From Streptomyces griseoviridis (GTDB lineage: Bacteria > Actinomycetota > Actinomycetes > Streptomycetales > Streptomycetaceae), in the NCBI GenBank assembly GCA_014649155.1, contig BMSM01000001.1, positions 434,001 to 498,000 of the forward strand: a DNA stretch of 64,000 bases, in the 5' to 3' direction. This document shows, in pieces, positions 49,438 to 57,947 of the stretch. The notes below the pieces were generated by a model that made no database searches, had not been told where the DNA came from, and was given only the letters and a program-made list of their open reading frames with translations. Position 1 is the first letter of the stretch, and each line of letters starts with the position of its first letter. A program made the translations under genes and the position numbers.

Positions 49438-50667
49438 ATGAGCACCGACATCGTCATCACCGGACTGGGCGCGACCACCCCGCTGGGCGGCGACGTGCGA
49501 GCGACCTGGGACGCCCTCCTGGCCGGACGCAGCGGCGTGTCCCGGATGCGGGACGACTGGGTGGAGCGGTACGGCCTCCCCGTGCGCATCGCCGCCCGCC
49601 TGGCCGTCGACCCGGCCGGGGTGCTGCCGCGCACCGAGGCACGCCGCATGGACCGCTGCGAACAGGTCGCGGTGATCGCCGCCCGGCAGGCCTGGGCGGA
49701 CGCCGGCCTGGGGGAGGACGGCGTCGACCGAGAGCGCCTCGGCGTCGTGCTCGGCACCGGCATCGGCGGCGCCGCCACCTGGCTGGACCAGGACCGCCTG
49801 CTGCGGACGGCGGGCCCGCGCAGGGTCTCCCCGCTCACCATCCCGATACTGATGCCCAACGGCCCCGCCGCCTACGTCGGGCTGGACCTGCGGGCCAGGG
49901 CGGGTGTGCACGCCCCGGTCTCCGCCTGCGCCTCCGGTGCCGAGGCACTGGCCTGGGCGTTCAGGATGATCAGGGCGGGCGAGGCGGACGTGGTCGTCGC
50001 CGGCGGCGCCGACGCCTGCATCCACCCCTTGCCGATGGCCGGCTTCGCCCAGGCCCGCGCCATGAGCACCCGCAACGACGAGCCCGAGAAGGCCTCACGC
50101 CCGTTCGACGTGAGCCGGGACGGCTTCGTGCTCGGCGAGGGCGCCGGAGTCATGGTGCTGGAGCGGGCGGACTTCGCCCGCGCCCGCGACGCCCGCATCC
50201 ACGGCCGGCTGGCCGGGGTGGGCACCAGCTCGGACGGCCACCACATCACCGCGGTGGACCCCGAGGGACACGGCCAGTCCCGCGCCATCGCCGCCGCGCT
50301 GCGCGTGGCCGGCCTCTCCCGGACGGACGTGCGGCACGTGAACTGCCACGCCACGTCCACCCCGGCCGGTGACGTGACCGAGACGGTGGCGATCCGCAGG
50401 GTCATCGGCGACCATCCGGTCCTGACCGCTCCCAAGTCCTCCCTCGGTCACCTGATGGGCGCGGCCGGCGCCGTCGAGGGCGTGGTCACCCTGCTGTCGG
50501 TGCGGGACGACATCGTGCCCCCCACGCTCAACCTGGTCGACCCCGACCCCGCCGTACGGCTCGACGTGGTGACCCGTGAGCCGCGCCGGACCGGGATCGG
50601 AGCGGCGGTCAGCAACTCGGCGGGCTTCGGCGGCCACAACGTCGCCCTGATCTTCACGAAGGCGTGA
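49438..50667 (+). CDS. Beta-ketoacyl-ACP synthase II-like enzyme (FabF family)
   Basis: 409 residues. Active-site residues Cys164 (SACASGAEAL), His304 (NCHATSTPAGD) and His338 (SLGHLMGAAGAVEG) match the Cys-His-His triad of KASI/II (FabF C163-H303-H340), so it is a condensing enzyme, not a chain-length factor. N-terminal VITGLGATTPLGGDVRATWDALLAG and C-terminal SNSAGFGGHNVALIF are typical. ATG 49438 with GCGGAGG upstream. It lies 6 bp before the CYP102-type gene, in the same operon. The partner chain-length factor seen in type II aromatic PKS is absent. Confidence 0.95.
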   Translation: MSTDIVITGLGATTPLGGDVRATWDALLAGRSGVSRMRDDWVERYGLPVRIAARLAVDPAGVLPRTEARRMDRCEQVAVIAARQAWADAGLGEDGVDRERLGVVLGTGIGGAATWLDQDRLLRTAGPRRVSPLTIPILMPNGPAAYVGLDLRARAGVHAPVSACASGAEALAWAFRMIRAGEADVVVAGGADACIHPLPMAGFAQARAMSTRNDEPEKASRPFDVSRDGFVLGEGAGVMVLERADFARARDARIHGRLAGVGTSSDGHHITAVDPEGHGQSRAIAAALRVAGLSRTDVRHVNCHATSTPAGDVTETVAIRRVIGDHPVLTAPKSSLGHLMGAAGAVEGVVTLLSVRDDIVPPTLNLVDPDPAVRLDVVTREPRRTGIGAAVSNSAGFGGHNVALIFTKA

Positions 50668-50673
50668 GCTGCC

Positions 50674-53634
50674 ATGACCTCCACCCACAGGGCACCGAGC
50701 GTGCTGGACGACCCGGAAGGCCATCTGTCGGTCGTCGACTTCACCAGCCATTTCCCCACCGTCTTCGAACGGGCCGGGCAGTCCCGCGACGTGACACCGC
50801 TGTACGCGGAGAAGTTCCCGCACCGCTACCTGCTGCGCACCGGCGACCACGCGATCGTGGACGAGCTGTGCGACGGCACCCGCTTCGTCAAGAACGTCAG
50901 CCTCGCGCTGGGACACTTCCGCCCCTTGGCCGGGGACGGCATGGCCACGGGCTACAACGACGAGCCGAACAGGAGGACCGCCCGCGAACTGCTGGCGCCC
51001 GCCTTCGCGATGAACGCCGTACGCGCGTACCACCCGAGCATGCTCACCGCCGCCACCCGCATGCTGCGGTCCTGGGACCGGGCCGCCGCCGACGGCCGGC
51101 CCGTACCTGTGCCCACGGACACCACCCGCCTGACGCTGGACGCCATCGGCCTGGCCGGGTGCGGTTACGACTTCGACTCGTTCAGCCGGGCCGAGCGGCA
51201 TCCCTTCGCCACGGCGATGCTGAGTTCCCTGCGGTACCTGCAGCACAAGATCTTCGACCCGGACAGCGGGGACACCGCGCGGTTCGAAGCCGAACGGGAC
51301 CTCCAGTTCCGGCTCGTCGACCGGATCATCGCCGACCGGCGGGCCGGCGGCGACCCGTCCGCCTCCGACCCGCTGGGCCTGCTGCTGAACGCCCCCGAGG
51401 GCCTGCGGCTGCCGGACGAGAGCATCCGCAACCAACTGCTCACCCTGCTGATCGCCGGTCACGAGACCACGTCCGCCGCGCTGACCTTCGCGCTGTACCA
51501 ACTCGCCCGCAACCCGGCGGCGTTGCATCTGGCGCAGGCCGAGACCGACGCGCTGTGGGGCGACGAGCCGGACCCTCAGCCGGCCTACGCGGACGTGGCC
51601 GCCCTGCGCTACGTCCGGCAGTGCCTGAACGAGTCGCTGCGTCTGTGGCCACCGGCGATCACCTTCGCCCGGGAGGCCCGGCACGACACCACGCTGGCCG
51701 GCCGGTACCCGCTGCGGGCGGGGGACGCCGTCCTGGTCAACATCCCCATGCTGCACCGGGACCCGGTGTGGGGCGACAACGTGGAGTGCTTCGATCCGGA
51801 CCGGTTCGCCTCCGGAGCCGTGGCCGGCCGGCCCGCGGGCACCTTCATGCCGTTCGGCACGGGCGAGCGGGCATGCGTCGGCCGCCAGTTCTCCACCCAC
51901 GAGGCGGTCATGGTGCTGGGCATGGTGGTCCACCGCTACCGCCTGGTGGCCGATCCGCGGTACCGGCTGCGCATCAGCCAGGCGATGACCATCAAACCGG
52001 ACGGCTTCGAGCTGACCCTCGTCCGCCGCACCCCGGCCGACCGGGCGGCCAACGGAGCCGCGCTGTCCGTGCTCGTACGCCGGCCCGCTGCCGGCCGGCC
52101 CCCGGCCCCGGCCGGCCGGCCGGCCCGGGGCGCCCGGCTCACGGTCGCCCACGGTTCCGACCTGGGCACCACCGCCGAGTACGCCGCCCGGCTCGCCGGT
52201 GCGGCGGAGGAACTGGGCATCACGACCCGGCACGTCACGCTGAACGAACTGACCGGGGACCTGGGCACCGACCCCCTGCTCGTCGTCGCCGCCTCCTACA
52301 ACGGACGGCCCACCGCCGACGCCGCCGACTTCGTCGCCTGGCTCACCAAGGCCCCCGGCGCCCGCGTTCCCCCCTTCACTGTGCTGGGCAACGGCGACCG
52401 CGGCTGGGCCGCCACCTACCAGCACGTACCCGCCCTGATCGACCGGCGGCTGGGCGAACTGGGCGGGCGGCGGACGGCCGAGCGCGGCGAGGTGGACCAG
52501 TCGGCCGACCCGACCGGGATGCTGCTGGACTTCACCGAGCGGTACCGGCGGGTACTGATCGAGATGTCCGGTGACGCCGGGGCACCCGCGCCGTCCGGGG
52601 CGAAGACGGCCCCGGCGCCGGAGTTCCGGGTGATGACGGTGACCGAGACCCGCGACCTGGCGCAGCACGGCCGGCCCAAACGGTTCGTCCGGCTCCGGCT
52701 TCCGCCCGACGTGGACTACCGGACCGCCGACCACCTCGCGGTCCTGCCGGAGAACGACCCGGCCACCGTACGGGCCACCGCCCGTGTGCTCGGCATTCCG
52801 GCGGGCCACCTGGCCGGCCGGGAGCCGGCCGGCCGGCTCACCGCAGAGCAACTGGCCCGCGTGGCCGGTGCGGCCCGGTGCCCTCGGGACGCGTCACGCA
52901 TCCGCGCCCTGGAACCGGACGTCCACACCCTCGCCGGCCTGGTCGAACGCTTCCCGGCCCTGCGTGACGGCCTCACCTGGCCGGCCGCCCGGGACCTGCT
53001 GCCGCCGCTGCGGCCCCGTACGTACTCGATCTCCTCCTCCCCGGGGAACAGCCGCCGGCACGTGGACCTGATGGTCTCCCTGACACCCGGCGGCGTCGGC
53101 TCCGGGCATCTGCACCGGCTCCGGCCCGACGACACCGTGCTGGCCAGGGTCGTGCCCTGCCGCGAGACGTTCCGCGTCGACCACACCGTCCCGGCGATCA
53201 TGGTGTGCGCGGGCACCGGGCTGGCCCCGTTCCGGGGCGCCATCGCCGACCGGTCCCGGCTCCGGCCGGAACAGCCCGCGTTGTGCTACTTCGGGTGTGC
53301 GGGGCGCGACCTGGACTATCTGCACCGTGCGGAACTGGAGGCCGCCGACGCGGCGCGGGCGGTGTCGATGCGACCCACGTTCAGCCTCCACCCGGAGAAC
53401 GGCCACCGGTACGTCCAGCACCGCATCGCCGCCGAGGCCGAGGAGGTGTGGACACTGCTGGAGAACGGCGGCAGGGTGTACGTCTGCGGCGACGGCGAGG
53501 GCATGGCCCCCGGTGTCCGCGCAGCCTTCGCCGACCTCTGCCACCGCTTCACCGGCGAGGACGGCGAGATCCGCCTCCAGCGGCTCATGGAGGAAGGCCG
53601 GTACGTGGAGGACGTGTACGCCGGTCCCGGCTGA
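50674..53634 (+). CDS. CYP102-type self-sufficient P450/NADPH-P450 reductase fusion
   Basis: 986 residues (P450 BM3 about 1049). P450 domain (1-450): I-helix AGHETTSA, E-x-x-R in LNESLRLWPP, heme loop FGTGERACVGRQF with Cys401 (BM3 Cys400). Residues 480-630 are an FMN-binding flavodoxin-like domain beginning LTVAHGSDLGTTAEYAARLAGAA (BM3 GSNTGTAEG). FAD/NADPH domain (650-986): RTYSISSSP, GSGHLHRL, CAGTGLAPFRG, YFGCAGRDLDYLHRAEL, and terminal D-V-Y-A. The FMN loop is degenerate. CYP102 enzymes hydroxylate fatty acids near the omega end, which suits a fatty-acyl cluster. ATG 50674 lies 6 bp after the KAS gene, fully coupled. Confidence 0.95.
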   Translation: MTSTHRAPSVLDDPEGHLSVVDFTSHFPTVFERAGQSRDVTPLYAEKFPHRYLLRTGDHAIVDELCDGTRFVKNVSLALGHFRPLAGDGMATGYNDEPNRRTARELLAPAFAMNAVRAYHPSMLTAATRMLRSWDRAAADGRPVPVPTDTTRLTLDAIGLAGCGYDFDSFSRAERHPFATAMLSSLRYLQHKIFDPDSGDTARFEAERDLQFRLVDRIIADRRAGGDPSASDPLGLLLNAPEGLRLPDESIRNQLLTLLIAGHETTSAALTFALYQLARNPAALHLAQAETDALWGDEPDPQPAYADVAALRYVRQCLNESLRLWPPAITFAREARHDTTLAGRYPLRAGDAVLVNIPMLHRDPVWGDNVECFDPDRFASGAVAGRPAGTFMPFGTGERACVGRQFSTHEAVMVLGMVVHRYRLVADPRYRLRISQAMTIKPDGFELTLVRRTPADRAANGAALSVLVRRPAAGRPPAPAGRPARGARLTVAHGSDLGTTAEYAARLAGAAEELGITTRHVTLNELTGDLGTDPLLVVAASYNGRPTADAADFVAWLTKAPGARVPPFTVLGNGDRGWAATYQHVPALIDRRLGELGGRRTAERGEVDQSADPTGMLLDFTERYRRVLIEMSGDAGAPAPSGAKTAPAPEFRVMTVTETRDLAQHGRPKRFVRLRLPPDVDYRTADHLAVLPENDPATVRATARVLGIPAGHLAGREPAGRLTAEQLARVAGAARCPRDASRIRALEPDVHTLAGLVERFPALRDGLTWPAARDLLPPLRPRTYSISSSPGNSRRHVDLMVSLTPGGVGSGHLHRLRPDDTVLARVVPCRETFRVDHTVPAIMVCAGTGLAPFRGAIADRSRLRPEQPALCYFGCAGRDLDYLHRAELEAADAARAVSMRPTFSLHPENGHRYVQHRIAAEAEEVWTLLENGGRVYVCGDGEGMAPGVRAAFADLCHRFTGEDGEIRLQRLMEEGRYVEDVYAGPG

Positions 53635-53667
53635 CACCGGACGCCGGTCTCCTCGTACGGTCCGGCC

Positions 53668-53715
53668 GTCCACGTCGTACCGCCGTCCACGCCGTACCGC
53701 CGTACCGCCGTACCG
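53668..53715 (+). repeat. Short tandem repeat in the leader of the MaoC-like gene
   Basis: Two 17-bp units GTCCACGYCGTACCGCC (53668-53684 and 53685-53701) run into GTACCGCC (53702-53709) and GTACCG (53710-53715), so the 8-bp GTACCGCC core occurs three times complete. Nearby ribosome site AGGAG precedes GTG 53728. Confidence 0.75.
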
Positions 53716-53727
53716 AGCAGGAGAACC

Positions 53728-54614
53728 GTGCCCGTCGACGCCCCCGCGGCCCTCGCCGCCGCGCCCCGCACCGAGCGGATCACCTGGGACCACCAGGACG
53801 TCCAGCTCTACCACCTCGGCGTCGGCGCGGGCGTCCCCGCCACCGACCCCCGCGAACTGCGCTACGTCCTGGAGGCCGGGCTGCGCGTCCTGCCGAGCTT
53901 CGCCACCGTCGCCGGCGCGGGCGTGCCCGGTGTGATCGACGGGCTGTCCCGGCCGGGCGTCGACGTCGACCTGGCCCGCGTCCTCCACGGCGGCCAGCGG
54001 CTCCTCGTCCACCGCCCCCTGCCGCCGCGCGGCACCGCGACCGTCACCTCCCGGATCACCGCCGTGCACGACAAGGGCACGGCGGCGGTCCTGGTCCTGC
54101 GGCGGGAGGCCGCCGACGCCGACGGCCCGCTGTGGACCGACGACGCCGAGATCTACGTCCGGGGCGAAGGCGGCTGGGGCGGCGAGCGCGGACCCTCGGC
54201 GCGGACCCCGGAGCCGGCCGGCCCGCCCGGCGCGGTCGTGGAGCGGCGGACCCGGGAGGACCAGGCCCTGCTGTACCGCCTCAGCGGCGACCCGAACCCG
54301 CTGCAGCCGACCCCGTCTTCGCCGCGCGCGCCGGCTTCGACCGGCCCCTCCTGCACGGCCTGTGCACCTACGGCCTCACCCTCAAGGCGGTCGTCGACAC
54401 GCTGTACGACGGTGACGTGACGCGGGTACGGGAGTACCGGGCGCGGTTCACCGGGGTGGTGTACCCGGGGGAGACCCTGCGGGTGCGGATGTGGGAGGGG
54501 CCGCGAGGCGTGACGGTGACGGCGGGGGCCGTGGAACGGGGGGACACGCGGGCGCCGGTGCTCACCGGGGTGGTCGGCATCCGGGGGACAGGGGCCACCG
54601 AGGCCGCCGGCTGA
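53728..54614 (+). pseudogene. MaoC-like dehydratase (hot-dog fold), frameshifted
   Basis: GTG 53728 with AGGAG upstream opens MPVDAPAALAAAPRTERITWDHQDVQLYHLGVGAGVPATDPRELRYVLEAGLRVLPSFATVAG, a MaoC_dehydratas N-terminal half, and runs in frame to YRLSGDPNPLQ (about 54301). The next frame, one base shifted, continues ADPVFAARAGFDRPLLHGLCTYGLTLKAVVDTLYDGDVTRV...VVGIRGTGATEAAG to the stop at 54612-54614. The family motif is G-D-x-N-P-L-H-x-D-P; a single missing base at about 54302-54304 destroys it. The span, 887 nt, is one base short of a multiple of three. Either an inactivated enoyl-CoA hydratase or a sequence error. It may have served the fatty-acyl cluster. Confidence 0.82.
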
Positions 54615-54652
54615 GGGACGGGGCCACCGCGACCGCCGCCGGCCGGGACGGA

Positions 54653-54701
54653 AACGGCTCCGGCCCCGCCCGTCGAGGTGACGGGCGGGGCCGGAGCCGT
54701 T
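54653..54701. terminator. Strong bidirectional terminator
   Basis: The two arms (54653-54674 and 54680-54701) are exact 22-bp reverse complements (left arm begins AACGGCTCCGG), with a 5-nt loop. It lies between the MaoC-like gene and the small minus-strand ORF. Confidence 0.92.
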
Positions 54702-54723
54702 CGCCGCGGAGCGGGTCCGCGTC

Positions 54724-54897
54724 TCAGGCGGCGGCCGTCCCGGACTCCCCGGACGGCTTGCGGTGCCGGCCCTGCGGGGCCCGCTCCCCGTCGTGCGAGG
54801 AGACCGGACCGCGGTGCCGGCCGTGACCGGAGCCGGCCGCCGTCCGGACGTCGGCACCGTCGGCCCGCATCGGCTGGTTCGTGCTGGCGTCGTTCAT
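54724..54897 (-). CDS. Small uncharacterised protein, 57 aa
   Basis: Reads MNDASTNQPMRADGADVRTA at the N-terminus, then GHGRHRGPVSSHDGERAPQG and a final RHRKPSGESGTAAA. It is a hydrophilic peptide with two G-R/K-H-R/K-x-P motifs about 20 residues apart; such G-H-G-K/R-H-R-G-P small proteins recur in Streptomyces genomes as I recall. ATG at 54895-54897; ribosome site weak. The strong hairpin lies just after the stop. It is not a signal peptide protein and no RiPP core is obvious. Could be a regulatory peptide. Moderate doubt that it is expressed. Confidence 0.55.
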   Translation of the reverse strand: MNDASTNQPMRADGADVRTAAGSGHGRHRGPVSSHDGERAPQGRHRKPSGESGTAAA

Positions 54898-54994
54898 CGG
54901 AAGGAATTCACCCCGTCAATATGATCTTTCCTACAGCCGGAGGAGTTTATCCGGCGTGCCTCGGGGCGGATCCAGACGGCCGGGCCGACCGGCA

Positions 54995-56146
54995 CTACTT
55001 CGTTACAAGCCGTGCCAGCGGCGCCTCCCGCAGCGGCACCGGACGCGGTGCGGCGGGCTCCGCCGGCCGCCGGCCCGCCGCCCCGCCCGCGCCCTCCGGC
55101 TCCGGCGCCGGCACGGTCAGCACGGCCACCCCGCAGGGCTGTTCCGCCGTGGCGTACGGCAGCCGCAGTGTCCCGTCGCCGGACCACCAGCCCGTGCCCG
55201 CCAGCCAGCCCCGGGGCGCCGGGAACTGGTACACCCGCCGCTCCGCCGGCCGCCACGCCGCCACCCAGCTCCCCGCCGGGCTGTCCACCCGCAGCGCCAC
55301 CGCGCACCGCTCCGGCGTCAGCATCTGGCCGGGCTGGATCGCGAACGGCGTCAGCACCCGGTCCGGCAGCCGCAGACAGCGCGGGAACCGCACCGGCAGC
55401 GTGCTGCCCAGCACTCCCCAGCCCAGCCGGCGCCGCCCGGGGGAGGGGGCGTCCGAGCGGATCAGCAGCAGCCCGCTGTCCGGGTCGGCCAGCAGCAGCC
55501 GGTCGTCGCTGTCGGCGGCGATCTGGAGCAGCGGCGACATCTCACCCCCGCGCTCCAGGTCCACGACGACCGTCTTGGCGACCGGCCCGGCCCCGTCGAC
55601 CCGCCGGTCCAGCGCGAGTATCCGGGCCGTCCCGTCCAGCCACACCCCGCCCGAGCAGCGGCCCGGCACCTCGGCCAGGTGCTCGGGACCGAAGGAGCCG
55701 CCGGCCACCAGCCACACGGACGTCGACCGCGGCCCGGTCTCCAGCGCGTACGCCGTCTCCCCGCCCGGCGCCGGCGGCAGCAGCCGCAGCCGCGTGCCGT
55801 CGTCCGGGCACTCCACGCCGCCCAGCGGCAGCTCCCCGGTGCCCGGCCCGGTCGGGTACAGCAGCGTGAAGACGTGCCGCCCGGCGGCCCGGCGGTGGAT
55901 CAGCACCCGGCCGTCGCCCATCGGCTGGACCTCGGTGTCCGGCTCCTCCGGCTGGTTCCCCGGCAGCGGCACGGCGTACGGCTCCGGGCCGTCCAGCGTC
56001 CAGCGCTCCGGGTAGCGGGCCTCGTCGCCGCCCGCCAGCCGGGCCGCGTAGGCCCCGTCGACGGTGAGGGAACAGCCCGCCCGCGGCGGACCGCCGTCCG
56101 CGTCGGGGCCATGGTCCGCCGAAGGCTCGATAGCACAGGCTGTCAT
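54995..56146 (-). CDS. Uncharacterised beta-rich protein, 383 aa
   Basis: 383 residues, no signal or membrane helix. The sequence alternates short strands and turns (RWTLDGPEPYAVPLPG, VQPMGDGRVLIHRRAAGRHVFTLLYPTG, TRLRLLPPAPGGETAYALETGP, SVWLVAGGSF, GGVWLDGTARILALDR) and looks like a beta-propeller or Kelch-type scaffold. I do not recognise a family. ATG 56144-56146 has an excellent GGAGGTGA ribosome site at 6-nt spacing, which argues for strong translation. It is divergent from the Nif3 gene, 210 bp away. Function unknown. Confidence 0.82.
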   Translation of the reverse strand: MTACAIEPSADHGPDADGGPPRAGCSLTVDGAYAARLAGGDEARYPERWTLDGPEPYAVPLPGNQPEEPDTEVQPMGDGRVLIHRRAAGRHVFTLLYPTGPGTGELPLGGVECPDDGTRLRLLPPAPGGETAYALETGPRSTSVWLVAGGSFGPEHLAEVPGRCSGGVWLDGTARILALDRRVDGAGPVAKTVVVDLERGGEMSPLLQIAADSDDRLLLADPDSGLLLIRSDAPSPGRRRLGWGVLGSTLPVRFPRCLRLPDRVLTPFAIQPGQMLTPERCAVALRVDSPAGSWVAAWRPAERRVYQFPAPRGWLAGTGWWSGDGTLRLPYATAEQPCGVAVLTVPAPEPEGAGGAAGRRPAEPAAPRPVPLREAPLARLVTK

Positions 56147-56356
56147 CGTTCGGTCACCTCCGGCGACGAAGCTAGTTTTCGTACGCACGGCCGTGGCATC
56201 GGCGGTCGCCACCTTCACACGAACGGATGGCCAAGAAACGGTTCTCCTGAGGAAACCGAGGCGGATGTGCTGACGGCCGGGCCGGGACCGCCGAGGCGCC
56301 GGAGCGGTCCGCCGGTGGCGGTTCGGCGCCGGGGAACAGGCAGGTAGCCTTGGCCC

Positions 56357-57196
56357 GTGCCCCGTCTGTCAGAAGTCATCGCCGCGCTGGAGAAGCTCTG
56401 GCCCGCCGAGCGGGCCGAGTCCTGGGACGCGGTCGGCACGGTCGTGGGCGACCCCGGACAGGAGGTCGGCCGCGTCCTGTTCGCCGTCGACCCCGTCCGG
56501 GAGACCGTCGACGAGGCGGTCGCGCTCGGCGCCGACCTGCTGGTCACCCACCACCCGCTCTATCTGCGGGGGACGACCACGGTCGCCGCGTCCACCTTCA
56601 AGGGCCGCGTGGTGCACACGCTGATCAAGCACGACATCGCCCTGCACGTCGCGCACACCAACGCCGACACCGCCGACCCGGGCGTCTCCGACGCGCTGGC
56701 CGGCGCCCTCGGTCTGAGGGTCGTACGGCCCCTCGTGCCGGACGCGACCGACCCCGCCGGACGTCGCGGACTCGGCCGGGTCTGCGCCCTGGACCACCCG
56801 CTGACCGTCCGCGAACTGGCCGACCGCGCCGCCGCGCGGCTGCCCGCCACCGCGCAGGGCATCCGCGTCGCCGGCGACCCCGACGCCCTCGTCCGCACGG
56901 TCGCCGTCAGCGGCGGCTCCGGCGACAGCCTCTTCGACCACGTACGCGCCGCCGGCGCCGACGCCTTCCTCACCGCCGACCTGCGCCACCACCCGGCCTC
57001 CGAGGCCCGCGCGCACGGCCCCCTCGCCCTGCTGGACGCCGCGCACTGGGCCACCGAGTGGCCCTGGTGCGAACTGGCCGCGAGCCAGCTCGACGAGATC
57101 TCCGACCGGCACGGCTGGGACCTGCGCGTCCACGTCTCGGCCACGGTCACCGACCCCTGGACCAGCCACTCCCCTTCACCTGGAGCCCCCAACTGA
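56357..57196 (+). CDS. Nif3-like dinuclear metal centre hexameric protein
   Basis: 279 residues. VLFAVDPVRETVDEAVALGADLLVTHHPLYLRG carries the conserved His-His-Pro metal ligands, and ALHVAHTNADTADPGVSDALAGALGL and AVSGGSGDSLFDHVRAAGADAFLTADLRHHPASEARAHGPLALLDAAHWATEWPW supply the second half (Asp, His, Glu ligands). This is the NIF3/YbgI (GTP cyclohydrolase I type 2) family; its exact role is uncertain. GTG 56357. The next gene starts within its stop codon, so they are coupled, and this neighbour pair is conserved in Streptomyces. Confidence 0.93.
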   Translation: MPRLSEVIAALEKLWPAERAESWDAVGTVVGDPGQEVGRVLFAVDPVRETVDEAVALGADLLVTHHPLYLRGTTTVAASTFKGRVVHTLIKHDIALHVAHTNADTADPGVSDALAGALGLRVVRPLVPDATDPAGRRGLGRVCALDHPLTVRELADRAAARLPATAQGIRVAGDPDALVRTVAVSGGSGDSLFDHVRAAGADAFLTADLRHHPASEARAHGPLALLDAAHWATEWPWCELAASQLDEISDRHGWDLRVHVSATVTDPWTSHSPSPGAPN

Positions 57197-57936
57197 ACGC
57201 CGCGCCCGCCGACCAGATCCGACTCCTCGACGTCCAGGCCCTCGACGTCCGCCTCCAGCAGCTCGCCCACAAGCGGCGCTCGCTGCCCGAGCACGCCGAA
57301 CTGGAGTCGCTGGGCAAGGACGCCACCCAGCTGCGCGACCTGCTCGTCGCCGCGCAGACCGAGGAGAGCGACTGCGCCCGCGAGCAGACCAAGGCCGAGC
57401 AGGACGTGGACCAGGTGCGCCAGCGCGCCGCCCGCGACCAGCAGCGCCTGGACTCCGGCGCCGTCACCTCCCCGAAGGACCTGGAGAACCTCCAGCGCGA
57501 GATCACCTCCCTCGCCAAGCGCCAGGGCGACCTGGAGGACGTGGTCCTGGAGGTCATGGAGCGCCGGGAGTCCGCGCAGGAGCGGGTCGCCGAGCTGACC
57601 GAGCGGGTCGCCTCCGTGCAGACCCGCATCGACGAGGCGACCGGCCGCCGGGACGCCGCGTTCGAGGAGATCGACGCGGAGACCGCCTCGGTGACGAAGG
57701 AGCGCGAGGTCGTCGCCGGTTCCGTCCCCGCGGACCTGCTCAAGCTCTACGACAAGCTGCGCGAGCAGCAGGGCGGCATCGGCGCCGCCAAGCTCTACCA
57801 GCGCACCTGCCAGGGCTGCCGCCAGGAGCTGGCGATCACCGACATCAACGAGATCCGCGCGGCGGCCCCCGACACCGTCGTACGGTGCGAGAACTGCCGC
57901 CGCATCCTGGTCCGCACGTCCGACTCGGGCCTGTAG
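57193..57936 (+). CDS. Coiled-coil protein with C4-type zinc ribbon
   Basis: 247 residues. Long heptad helices from ADQIRLLDVQALDVRLQQLAHKRRSLPEHAELESL to residue about 170 form a coiled-coil hairpin. The C-terminus LYQRTCQGCRQELAITDINEIRAAAPDTVVRCENCRRILVRTSD is a CxxC-CxxC zinc ribbon. This is the YbgI/Nif3-linked zf-RING_7 (DUF164) family. The start appears to be CTG at 57193-57195, four bases before the Nif3 stop ends (CTGA overlap), with GGAG 7 nt upstream; no ATG, GTG or TTG fits. Role unknown but linked to Nif3 across actinobacteria. Confidence 0.88.
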   Translation: MNAAPADQIRLLDVQALDVRLQQLAHKRRSLPEHAELESLGKDATQLRDLLVAAQTEESDCAREQTKAEQDVDQVRQRAARDQQRLDSGAVTSPKDLENLQREITSLAKRQGDLEDVVLEVMERRESAQERVAELTERVASVQTRIDEATGRRDAAFEEIDAETASVTKEREVVAGSVPADLLKLYDKLREQQGGIGAAKLYQRTCQGCRQELAITDINEIRAAAPDTVVRCENCRRILVRTSDSGL

Positions 57937-57947
57937 GGAGCGAGCCG

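Noticed and set aside
49438..50667. Possible chain-length factor (KSbeta) of a type II aromatic PKS
   Set aside because: The active-site Cys and both His residues are present and there is no second KS partner or ACP, so it is a condensing enzyme.
50095..52851. Long minus-strand frame opposite the KASII and CYP102 genes
   Set aside because: No motif and no start with ribosome site; plus strand carries all catalytic residues.
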